A stretch of 64,000 nucleotides of DNA from Leifsonia sp. SCN 70-46 (GTDB taxonomy: Bacteria > Actinomycetota > Actinomycetes > Actinomycetales > Microbacteriaceae), in assembly GCA_001725325.1 (NCBI GenBank), contig MEFY01000002.1, positions 2,297,559 through 2,361,558 of the forward strand. The letters are read 5' to 3'. Within the stretch, counting starts at the first letter, position 1; each line of letters begins with the position of its first letter. Shown piece after piece: positions 53,906-61,961 of the stretch. The notes under the pieces were generated by a model. It was not told where the DNA came from, searched no databases, and saw only the letters and a list, made by a program, of their open reading frames with translations. Both the position numbers and the translations under genes were made by a program.

Positions 53906-54961
53906 CTAGAAGATGCCCGTGCGGACCTGGAACTTGCTCGGCTTGCCGTAGAGCGGCTTGCCCTGCATGACCCAGTCGGCGACCCAGCGCAGCATGGTGT
54001 CGACCGTGACGACGGGGTTGCCGAGCAGTTCGGCCGCGGCATCGCAGTTGACGAAGAGCACGTGATCGCTCTCCTCGCCCTCGAAGACGGGCTCGACGCC
54101 CATGATGCGGCCGAGCTCGACCGCGACGCGCCGCACGCTCACGCACTCCGGCCCGCCGATGTTGATGGCGGTCGCGGGGGTGTCGCAGTGGCGCAGCAGC
54201 CTCGCGAAGTGGTTGAGCGCGTCACCCTGCCACTGGATGTTCACGTTGCCCGTCGCGAGGGGGATGGGGGTGCCGTCCCTGACCCAGGTCGCGATCTCCT
54301 GCAGCACCCCGTAGCGCATGTCGATCGCGTAGACGAAGCGCACGATGCGTCCCGGCGTGCCGTGCTTGCCCGAGAAGTACTGGAACGTCCGTTCGCGGCC
54401 CACCACGGAGTTCGCGTACTCGCCGGGACGGGCGAGGGGCGGCACATCCTCGGTCACGCCCCCGTGGCGCGGGTCGGACCAGGGGTAGACGTGGATCGTG
54501 GAGAGCGCGACGATTCGGCTGTCGCGGAACGTGTCGGCGACATAGGAGGGCACGAGCGTGTTCATGGCCCACAGGAAGTCCTCGCGGCCCCGGAAGTCGA
54601 ACTTCAGCCCCGCCATGTAGATGACGTTGGGGAGGCGGGGGAGCCCCTCGACGGCGTCGCGGTCGAGCAGGTCGGCCTTGATCGCCTCGACGCCGTGGCC
54701 CTCGAGCCACTCCTGCGACCCCTCGTCGGAGAACCGGGCGACGCCCACCACGCGCTTGTCGGGGGCCGCGCGCTTGATGAGGCGTGCGAGGTTCATCCCC
54801 ATCTTGCCCGCGACGCCGAGGATGATGATGTCGCCCTCGATCGCGGCGAGGTCGCGCACGGTCTCCGGGGTCGGACGGCTCATGAACTCGTCGAGTGCGT
54901 CCACGTCGGCGAACGACGCGGGGAGGTCGTCGCGGGTGAGCAGCGCGGTCTGGGTGGTCAT
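53906..54961 (-). CDS. NAD-dependent epimerase/dehydratase family protein (atypical SDR)
   Basis: DIIILGVAGKMGMNLARLI; STIHVYPWSDPRHGGVTEDVPPLARPGEYANSVVGRER; INIGGPECVSVRRVAVELGRIMG. Confidence 0.85.
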   Translation of the reverse strand: MTTQTALLTRDDLPASFADVDALDEFMSRPTPETVRDLAAIEGDIIILGVAGKMGMNLARLIKRAAPDKRVVGVARFSDEGSQEWLEGHGVEAIKADLLDRDAVEGLPRLPNVIYMAGLKFDFRGREDFLWAMNTLVPSYVADTFRDSRIVALSTIHVYPWSDPRHGGVTEDVPPLARPGEYANSVVGRERTFQYFSGKHGTPGRIVRFVYAIDMRYGVLQEIATWVRDGTPIPLATGNVNIQWQGDALNHFARLLRHCDTPATAINIGGPECVSVRRVAVELGRIMGVEPVFEGEESDHVLFVNCDAAAELLGNPVVTVDTMLRWVADWVMQGKPLYGKPSKFQVRTGIF

Positions 54962-54986
54962 TGTGCGGGATTCCTCTTTCGTGGGG

Positions 54987-56042
54987 TCAGGAGAGCCAGG
55001 CCGACAGGCCGGCGGTGACGAACTCGTCGTCGTGGAGGTCGGGGTGCGATCGGTACACGCGCTCGATCTCCTCGAGCTGGCCCGGGGAGAGCGTCTCGGC
55101 CGGATCGAGGCACCACGTGCCCTCGACGAGGCCCTGCCGGCGCAGCACCTCGAGGCATCCGGGGATGCATCCGGCGAAATCGTTGATCGCGTCGTAGATG
55201 GCCTCGTTGCAGTCGGTCACGCGCGAGTCGAGGGCGAGGAGCGCGGCCGGCACGTCGCGGCCCTGGGCCGCGCGGAGCTGGTCGAACTGCGCGACCGCCG
55301 CCGAGGTCCACACGCTCCAGTGCCCCAGCAGGCCGCCGCGCACGTGCACGGTCACGACCTCACCGTCACGCGGGATCGCGAAGGGCTGCAGCAGGTCGAG
55401 CACGATGTGGTCGTCGTTGCCCGTGTAGAGGGCGATGCGCTCCTCGGCGCGGGCGTCGACCACCGCGCGGACGATGTCGAGCGTCCGGTAGCGGTTGAAG
55501 GGGGCCATCTTGATCGCCACGACCTCGGGGATCGTCGCGAACTCCCGCCAGAACTCGTACGAGAGGTGGAATCCGCCGACCTCGGGCAGCAGCGCGAAGC
55601 CGATGAGGGGCATGACCCCGGCGACGGCACGGCAGTGCTCGAGGATCTCGCGCTCGTCGCGCCCCTTCCACCCGGCGACGTTGAGGATGACGGCGTCGTA
55701 GCCCAGCGTCCGCGCCGTCCGGGCCTCCTGCAGCGCCTGCGGGGTGTCGCCGACGACCCCGGCGACGAGCGCGACGGGGCGGTCGGTCCACTCCCGCGCG
55801 GCCTGCGCCGCGATCTCGAGCACCGGCTCGAAGAGCCCGTGCTGCCGGATGGCGAACTGCGTCGTGTGCACGCCCACCGCGAGACCGCCCGCCCCCGCAT
55901 CGAGGTAGTAGCGGCTGAGGGCGCGCTGGCGGACGGGGTCGAGCCGGCGGTCGGCCGTGAGGGCGAGAGGATGCGCCGGGATCACCGTGCCGCTCCGCAG
56001 CACCTCGAGGGCGGTCGAAGGCTGGTCTGACGTCGTCGTCAT
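54987..56042 (-). CDS. Dihydrodipicolinate synthase (DapA)-family aldolase/lyase
   Basis: TVIPAHPLALTADRRLDPVRQRALSRYYLDAGAGGLAVGVHTTQF; VVAIKMAPFNRYRTLDIV; ATG at 56042 has an AAGAGAGG RBS; longest ORF extends to 56075. Confidence 0.85.
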   Translation of the reverse strand: MTTTSDQPSTALEVLRSGTVIPAHPLALTADRRLDPVRQRALSRYYLDAGAGGLAVGVHTTQFAIRQHGLFEPVLEIAAQAAREWTDRPVALVAGVVGDTPQALQEARTARTLGYDAVILNVAGWKGRDEREILEHCRAVAGVMPLIGFALLPEVGGFHLSYEFWREFATIPEVVAIKMAPFNRYRTLDIVRAVVDARAEERIALYTGNDDHIVLDLLQPFAIPRDGEVVTVHVRGGLLGHWSVWTSAAVAQFDQLRAAQGRDVPAALLALDSRVTDCNEAIYDAINDFAGCIPGCLEVLRRQGLVEGTWCLDPAETLSPGQLEEIERVYRSHPDLHDDEFVTAGLSAWLS

Positions 56043-56093
56043 CGGGGCTGTTCCTCTCTTGCTGCTAGCGATCAAAACACAGAAATGTGCTTA

Positions 56094-56109
56094 GCGCAAC
56101 CGATTGTGC
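56094..56109 (+). promoter_or_regulatory. Candidate LacI-family operator (site B)
   Basis: GCGCAACCGATTGTGC, imperfect palindrome GCGCAA-CCGA-TTGTGC, upstream of the minus-strand dapA-like operon. Confidence 0.6.
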
Positions 56110-56139
56110 AAAAGCAGCGGACGCCAGGGGGCCGTGAGG

Positions 56140-56844
56140 TCAGGGGCGGTGGACGGGTCGGTCGACGTGCGCTGCCATGAGTGCCCGGGCGAGCTCGAGA
56201 TCGCCCTGCTGCAGGGCCTCGAGGATGCCGCGGTGCTCGTTCAGCAGGCTCAGCGGATCGCCCGGCGCGATGCCGCAGCTGCCCCACGCGTCGACCCAGA
56301 GCTCGTGCGCGGAGCGCTGCAGCTCGGTGAGCAGCGGGTTGTCGGTCATCCGCCCGAGGAGCGACTCGAAGCGCACGTCGAGGCTGCCGCTCTCGCGCGT
56401 CTCGGCGTCCATGCCGTTCTCGATCGAGTCGAGGAGCGAGACGAGCGGCTGCAGGTCGGCGCCCCCGCGGTGCACGAGCATGAGCACGCGGTCCTCGATC
56501 GAGGCGCGCACCTCGACGAGGTGGTTCAGGAACCGCTCGTCGACGGGCTCGAGCGCCCGCAGCAGGGGCGTGAGGGGGCTCGTGGAGGGATCGAGCACGA
56601 AGCTCCCCGAGTTGCGCCGGATCTCGATGCGGCCCGTGCTCTCGAGCGAGCGCAACGCCGCCCGGAGGGAGACGCGGCTCACGCCCAGGCGCTCGGCGAG
56701 GTCGCGCTCGGCGGGCAGGCGGTCGCCGGGCTCCATGGTCTCGACGAGCGCGCGCAGCTGCGCGAGCACCGCCTCGTAGACGTCGACGTGGGGGATCGGG
56801 ACGATCGGGAACGCCTCCCGCTCGGTGCTGCCGCCCGCGCCCAT
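56140..56844 (-). CDS. FadR-subfamily GntR transcriptional regulator
   Basis: VYEAVLAQLRALVETMEPGDRLPAERDLAERLGVSRVSLRAALRSLESTGRIEIRRNSGSFV; FCD-like C-terminal domain; TGATG overlap with the preceding gene. Confidence 0.92.
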   Translation of the reverse strand: MGAGGSTEREAFPIVPIPHVDVYEAVLAQLRALVETMEPGDRLPAERDLAERLGVSRVSLRAALRSLESTGRIEIRRNSGSFVLDPSTSPLTPLLRALEPVDERFLNHLVEVRASIEDRVLMLVHRGGADLQPLVSLLDSIENGMDAETRESGSLDVRFESLLGRMTDNPLLTELQRSAHELWVDAWGSCGIAPGDPLSLLNEHRGILEALQQGDLELARALMAAHVDRPVHRP

Positions 56845-58256
56845 CACATCCCCCTCGTCGCGGCGGCGACCGTGAGCGGCTCGAGGCCGCCGAGGTCCAG
56901 CTCGCCCGCGAACCCGAAGGGCGCGGCGAGCAACGAGTCGAGAGCGAGGCGGCCGTCGCGCAGCCGCAGGCGGACGTGGCCGTCCTCCTGCCGCTCGTAC
57001 AGGTCGGGGTGGGCCGCGATCGCGACGTCCTCCATGTCCGGCTGCAGCGGCGCGAGCTGGCCGAAGTAGTGGTGGCCGTTGCGCTCGATGTGCGTGAGGC
57101 CCATGGCGTGCGCGACGACGAGATCCTGGGCGGTCGTGAGCGGGGGCACCGTGGAGAGGTCCTCGGCGGTCATGAGCGACCCGGCACGCCGGTGCTGCAC
57201 GAGCGCCGCGTTCGCGAGCCCCCGGAAGACGCCCTTGCAGCCCTTGTACGTGCCGCCCGCGTAGCCGAGGTCGAGCGCGTCGCGCACGGTCGTCACGTCC
57301 GCATCCGATTCGTCGATGATGACGGACACGTCGTCGCCGAGCTCCGCGAGCGCCTCGGCGGCCTGCGGCCCGAGCGCGATCGACCGGTGGAAGGGCTGCT
57401 CCACGGCCACGAGGGCGGTGCGGAGGACGGGTGAGAGCCGGGCATCCGCGAACAGGCCCCGCACCCACTCCACGAGGTGCTGCGCGGAGTGCATCGACTC
57501 GTTTCCGTCGATCGTGAATCGGCCGTCCACGCCCACCGCCGCCAGCACGTCGAGGATGCCGTGCAGGCGGGGGATGTCGTCGTCGAGCCGGCCCGCCGTC
57601 TTGATCTTGAAGTGCGTCACGCCGTAGCGCGCGATCGTCGCGGCCAGGCTCACGGGCAGCCCGTCGCCGGGGGCGTCCACGACCTCGGAGTCCGTGAGGG
57701 GGTCGGAGAGGCCCACCGTGTGGCGCACGGAGATGGCGTTCTCCGCCGGCGGCGGGGCGAGCACGCTGCCCGCGAGCTCGGGGTGGATGCGCGCCGCGTC
57801 GAACCCCAGTGAGCCGTCGTGCAGCGCGACGAGGAACGGACGCCCGACGAGGCGGCAGGAGGCGTCGATGATCGCGCGCTCGACGAGCGCCGAGCCGAGC
57901 CCGGCGAGGAGCCCGGGGACGCCGTGCGCCGACGCCCAGGAGTCCTGCCTGGCCTGGAGGCCCCACCAGAGCTCGAACGCCGTCGCGCCCTCCGCGCCGC
58001 GGGCTGCTCCGACCGCGTGCTCGACCGCCGCGACCATGTCGGCGATGTCATCCACGAAGAGGGAGTCGGGGTCTTTCGTGAACCACTTGGGCGGGAGGTG
58101 CTCCGAGGCCCATCCCCGCGCGGAGGTGCTCCCGTCCGTCAGGGCGACCTCCACGACGACGTGGGGTGCCGCGGTCATCTCGGCGATGCCGTAGCGGAAG
58201 GGGATGCGGGTGCGCACGTGCGTCACATGCGCGCGCACGTCGGTGATCGTCAACAC
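56844..58256 (-). CDS. Mandelate racemase/muconate-lactonizing enzyme family protein (enolase superfamily)
   Basis: HFKIKTAGRLDDD (KxK), FTIDGNES, VAVEQPFH, VIIDESDAD metal-ligand-like positions. Confidence 0.88.
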   Translation of the reverse strand: MLTITDVRAHVTHVRTRIPFRYGIAEMTAAPHVVVEVALTDGSTSARGWASEHLPPKWFTKDPDSLFVDDIADMVAAVEHAVGAARGAEGATAFELWWGLQARQDSWASAHGVPGLLAGLGSALVERAIIDASCRLVGRPFLVALHDGSLGFDAARIHPELAGSVLAPPPAENAISVRHTVGLSDPLTDSEVVDAPGDGLPVSLAATIARYGVTHFKIKTAGRLDDDIPRLHGILDVLAAVGVDGRFTIDGNESMHSAQHLVEWVRGLFADARLSPVLRTALVAVEQPFHRSIALGPQAAEALAELGDDVSVIIDESDADVTTVRDALDLGYAGGTYKGCKGVFRGLANAALVQHRRAGSLMTAEDLSTVPPLTTAQDLVVAHAMGLTHIERNGHHYFGQLAPLQPDMEDVAIAAHPDLYERQEDGHVRLRLRDGRLALDSLLAAPFGFAGELDLGGLEPLTVAAATRGM

Positions 58257-58268
58257 GTCGTAGTCCTC

Positions 58269-58294
58269 GTTTTGGTATGTGGTCCTACCAAAAC
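58269..58294. promoter_or_regulatory. Candidate FadR/GntR operator upstream of the MR/MLE-gntR operon
   Basis: Perfect 9-bp arms GTTTTGGTA-N8-TACCAAAAC; contains the FadR-type core TGGTCCTACCA (TGGT-N3-ACCA) at 58280..58290. Confidence 0.75.
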
Positions 58295-58304
58295 CTATAC
58301 CGCG

Positions 58305-58769
58305 TTAGGACACCCGGGCGACGACCGCCTCCGTGAGCTCGGCGAGCCGCCGCGGCTCGATGTCGAACACGCTCGTCGCCGAGGCCGCCGCCGCCCACAC
58401 GACGGGCAGGGCGAGGAGCGTCTCGTCCATGATCGTGCGCAGCCGCTGAGGATGCCCGAGCGGCGGCACCCCGCCGATCGACGATCCCGTGATGAGCTTG
58501 ACGCGCTTCGCGTCGGCCATCGTGACGGGCACGCCCACGAGCCCGGCGAGCAGGGACGTGTCGACGCGGTTAGGTCCGGACGCGAGCACGAGCAGGGGCT
58601 CGCCGTCCGCCTCGAAGAGCAGGCTCTTGACGATCGCGGCGACGCTGCAGCCGAGGGCGTCCGCCGCCTGCTGGGCGGTGTGGGTGCTCTCGTCCATCTC
58701 GCGCGGCTCGACGACGACGCCGCGCTCGGCGAGGCGGGCCTGGAAGGCGAGCGCCCGCGCGTCGGTCAC
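58305..58769 (-). CDS. YbaK/ProX-like aminoacyl-tRNA deacylase domain protein
   Basis: THTAQQAADALGCSVAAIVKSLLFEADGEPLLVLASGPNRVD; TGSSIGGVPPLGHP. Confidence 0.92.
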   Translation of the reverse strand: MTDARALAFQARLAERGVVVEPREMDESTHTAQQAADALGCSVAAIVKSLLFEADGEPLLVLASGPNRVDTSLLAGLVGVPVTMADAKRVKLITGSSIGGVPPLGHPQRLRTIMDETLLALPVVWAAAASATSVFDIEPRRLAELTEAVVARVS

Positions 58770-59380
58770 CTGCGGGCCTCGACGGGGTTCTGCTGGCGCA
58801 GGTCCTCGCCCTCGACGGACTCCGCCTCGATGGGGTCGTCGAAGGCGATGAGGCTGAGCGCGCCGTCCTCGTAGCGGAAGCTGTGCACCGAGCCGTTGGT
58901 GATCATGCCGTGCTCGCCCTCGGGGTCGACCGCGCGCAGCACGGCGCGGATGAGGCCGCCGTGGGCGACGACGAGCACCGACTCGTCCGGATGGGCCGCG
59001 GCGATGCGCAGGAGGGCGGCCATGGCGCGCTTGCGCACGGCAGAGCGACGCTCCCGGCCCGGCACGGGCGCATCCTCGGGGAACCGGCGGTTGAGCTCGT
59101 CGAAGTCGAGCCCCTCGGCCTCGCCGTAGTTGCGCTCGACGAGCTGGTCGTCGGTCGTGGGGGCGGGCAGGCCGAGCTCGTCGGCGATGATCGTCGCGGT
59201 CTCGAGGGCGCGCTGGAGCGGGCTCGAGACGACGGCGTGCCAGTCGCGGCTCGCGAGCAGGCGGCCCGCGCGACGGGCCTGCTCGCGGCCCGTGTCGTTG
59301 AGCGGGATGTCCGTGAGCCCCTGGATGCGGTGCTGCCGGTTCCAGTCCGTCTCACCGTGGCGAACGAGGTAGAGCAGCAC
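58766..59380 (-). CDS. Histidine phosphatase family protein
   Basis: LYLVRHGETDWNRQHRIQGLTDIPLNDTGREQARRAG; VVAHGGLIRAVL. Confidence 0.95.
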   Translation of the reverse strand: MLLYLVRHGETDWNRQHRIQGLTDIPLNDTGREQARRAGRLLASRDWHAVVSSPLQRALETATIIADELGLPAPTTDDQLVERNYGEAEGLDFDELNRRFPEDAPVPGRERRSAVRKRAMAALLRIAAAHPDESVLVVAHGGLIRAVLRAVDPEGEHGMITNGSVHSFRYEDGALSLIAFDDPIEAESVEGEDLRQQNPVEARR

Positions 59381-59391
59381 AGGGGTCCCTT

Positions 59392-60201
59392 CTAGCCGAG
59401 TCTCTCCAGGAGCGACACGAGGGTCTCGGACGTCCCGGCCTCGATCTTAACCGAGGCCCGCGAGTCGCCCTTCGTCACGCCCCGGTTGACGATGACGATG
59501 GGGATCTTGCGGCGCACCGCCTGGTCGAGCAGGCGGATGCCCGAGTTGACCACGAGCGACGACCCCGCGATGAGCAGCGCGTCTGCGGACTGGAGAAGCG
59601 CCGTGGCCTCCGCGAACTTCTCCTTCGGCACGAACTCGCCGAAGAACACGACGTCGGGCTTGAGGATGCCCCCGCACACCGTGCACTCGGGGATGACGAA
59701 GCCCGAGGCATCCTTGACCTCGACGTCGCCGTCGGGGGAGAGCTCGACGGCCTCGGGCGACTCGATCCACGGGTTGGCCGCGAGGATCTGCTCGGCGACC
59801 CCGCCGCGCGCGTAGTACTGGCCGCACGTGAGGCACACGACGCGGTCCATGCTGCCGTGCAGGTCGACGACGCGGCGCGAGCCCGCGCGCAGGTGCAGCC
59901 CGTCGACGTTCTGGGTGATGACGCCGTCGACGACGCCCGCGAGCTCGAGGTCGGCGAGGGCCACGTGGCCGCGGTTCGGCTCGGCGGCGGAGAAGCGGCG
60001 CCAGCCGAGGTGGCTGCCGGCCCAGTAGCGCTTGCGGTAGTCGGTGTCGGCGAGGAACTGCTGGAACGTCATGGGCGTGCGCACGGGCGCGCCCTCGCCG
60101 CGGTAGTCGGGGATGCCCGAGTCGGTGCTCACGCCGGCGCCCGTGAGCGCCGCGACGGTGCGTCCCGCCAGGAGCTCTACGGCGGATTCGAACGCGGACA
60201 T
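59392..60201 (-). CDS. Sir2-family NAD-dependent protein deacylase
   Basis: AALTGAGVSTDSGIPDYRG; TQNVDGLHLRAG; LHGSMDRVVCLTCGQYY...CTVCGGILKPDVVFFGE. Confidence 0.96.
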   Translation of the reverse strand: MSAFESAVELLAGRTVAALTGAGVSTDSGIPDYRGEGAPVRTPMTFQQFLADTDYRKRYWAGSHLGWRRFSAAEPNRGHVALADLELAGVVDGVITQNVDGLHLRAGSRRVVDLHGSMDRVVCLTCGQYYARGGVAEQILAANPWIESPEAVELSPDGDVEVKDASGFVIPECTVCGGILKPDVVFFGEFVPKEKFAEATALLQSADALLIAGSSLVVNSGIRLLDQAVRRKIPIVIVNRGVTKGDSRASVKIEAGTSETLVSLLERLG

Positions 60202-60218
60202 GATGCAAGACTAAACGC

Positions 60219-61022
60219 GTGCAGGTTGTCCACATTCCCGATCTCTCGGACGAACGCCTCGCCGACTACGCCAACCTCACCGACGTCGCGCTGCGGCGCC
60301 GCACCGAGCCCGAGGGCGGGCTGTACATCGCCGAGTCGGCCAAGGTCATCGCGCGCGCCCTCGCCGCCGGTCACCGCCCGCGGTCGGTGCTCATGCTCGA
60401 GCGCTGGCTCGACGACCTCGCGCCCCTGCTCGAGCCCTACGACGTCCCCGTCTTCGTGGGAGAGGGCGGCCTGCTCGAGTCGCTCACGGGATTCGACCTG
60501 CACCGCGGCGCCCTCGCGTCGATGCACCGACCGGCACTGCTGCCGGTCGCGGACCTCCTCGAGGATGCCCGCCGCGTCGTCGTGCTCGAGGACATCGTCG
60601 ACCACACCAACGTGGGCGCGATCTTCCGCTCCGTCGCGGGGCTCGGCGCCGACGCCGTGCTCGTGACGCCCCGGTGCGCCGACCCGCTCTACCGCCGCAG
60701 CGTGCGCGTGAGCATGGGCACCGTGCTGCAGGTGCCGTGGACGCGCCTCTCGGACTGGCCGCTCGGCGCGGACGAGCTTCGCGCGGCGGGCTTCCACATC
60801 GCGGCGCTCGCGCTCTCCGACGACGCCGTGACGCTCGACGCGTTCGCCGCCGACCCGCCCGAGCGCGTCGCGCTCGTGCTCGGCACCGAGGGCGACGGCC
60901 TGAGCGCCGCGGCCCTGCGCGCCGCCGACACCGTCGTGACGATCCCCATGCTGCACGGCGTGGACTCCCTCAACGTCGCGGCGGCGAGCGCCGTGGGGAT
61001 CTACGCGCTCAGGCTGCGCTGA
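60219..61022 (+). CDS. TrmH/SpoU-family RNA 2'-O-methyltransferase
   Basis: VVLEDIVDHTNVGAIFRSVAGLGADAVLVTPRCADPLYRR; LVLGTEGDGLS; IPMLHGVDSLNVAAASAVG. Confidence 0.94.
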   Translation: MQVVHIPDLSDERLADYANLTDVALRRRTEPEGGLYIAESAKVIARALAAGHRPRSVLMLERWLDDLAPLLEPYDVPVFVGEGGLLESLTGFDLHRGALASMHRPALLPVADLLEDARRVVVLEDIVDHTNVGAIFRSVAGLGADAVLVTPRCADPLYRRSVRVSMGTVLQVPWTRLSDWPLGADELRAAGFHIAALALSDDAVTLDAFAADPPERVALVLGTEGDGLSAAALRAADTVVTIPMLHGVDSLNVAAASAVGIYALRLR

Positions 61023-61923
61023 CCGCCCGCCACGCCGTCGCCTCGCGCAGCGCACCGAGCGCCGCGCGGCCGTCCTGGTCGTCGAGGAACCAGCTCACGT
61101 TGAGGGTCGCGCGCGCGAAGGCCCACCGCGCCGCGCGGTCGAGGTCGACGTCGGTCATGGCGCACACCTGCCGGAGCTGGCGGGCGAGCACCTCCTCGGG
61201 GCGCGGGGCGCCGAAGGGATCGCCGAGCTGCGTCACGAGCGGCCACAGGTCGAACGCGGCATCCCCGCGCATGGGCTTGGGGTCGATGACGCGCCAGCCG
61301 CGGTCGCTCGAGATGATGTTGCCGGGGTTGAAGTCGCCGTGCAGGAACGACTCGCGCGGGCTGATGTCGAGCAGGCGGGAGAACTCCTCGAGCCCCGCCT
61401 CGAGCACGCCGCCGTTCGCGCCGAGGAGCGGCACGTGCTGGCGCAGCCGCGAGACCGCCTTGTCGAGGACGGGCCGCATCGAGTCCTGCAGCGTGGGCAG
61501 GCCGTCGGGGATCCGCCGCGTCGACGTGACCTCGTACAGGCGGCCGGCGGAGCGCAGGGCGTCTTCGGCGGGCACCCGGTAGCGCAGCAGCGGGATGCCC
61601 GGCTGCACATCCTCGAGCAGGAGCGACCACGTCCACGGGTCCTGGTCGAGCACGGCGGGGGCGAGGCGCGCGCCCCAGCCCTCGAGCCCCACGGCCTCCC
61701 AGATCGCCTCGACGTGCGGGAAGCCCACCTTGAGCACCGCGCTCGACCCGTCCGCGCGCGTGACGCGCAGCACGGACGCCGCCTCGCCGCCCACGAACGG
61801 CTGGCCGGCCGTGAGGTGCCAGCGGTCGAGCATGACGCCCACGAGCTCGGCGGCCGCGGAATCCCACGCGGCCCTCGACGGATAGGAGTCGATGGCCGAC
61901 GCCTCGAAGGGAACCGACTGCAT
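61009..61923 (-). CDS. Aminoglycoside/hydroxyurea phosphotransferase family kinase (streptomycin 6-kinase-like)
   Basis: LVGGEAASVLRV-like N-lobe; SFLHGDFNPGNIISSDRGWRVIDPKPMRGDAAFDLWPLV. Confidence 0.85.
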   Translation of the reverse strand: MQSVPFEASAIDSYPSRAAWDSAAAELVGVMLDRWHLTAGQPFVGGEAASVLRVTRADGSSAVLKVGFPHVEAIWEAVGLEGWGARLAPAVLDQDPWTWSLLLEDVQPGIPLLRYRVPAEDALRSAGRLYEVTSTRRIPDGLPTLQDSMRPVLDKAVSRLRQHVPLLGANGGVLEAGLEEFSRLLDISPRESFLHGDFNPGNIISSDRGWRVIDPKPMRGDAAFDLWPLVTQLGDPFGAPRPEEVLARQLRQVCAMTDVDLDRAARWAFARATLNVSWFLDDQDGRAALGALREATAWRAVSAA

Positions 61924-61961
61924 GCACTGACACTAAACCCGCCCGGATGTAGGCTCGCGCC

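Noticed and set aside
56071-56092. CACA-GAAA-TGTG near site B considered as a CRP-like site
   Set aside because: Orientation is opposite to the TGTGA-N6-TCACA CRP consensus and the arms are too short to support a call
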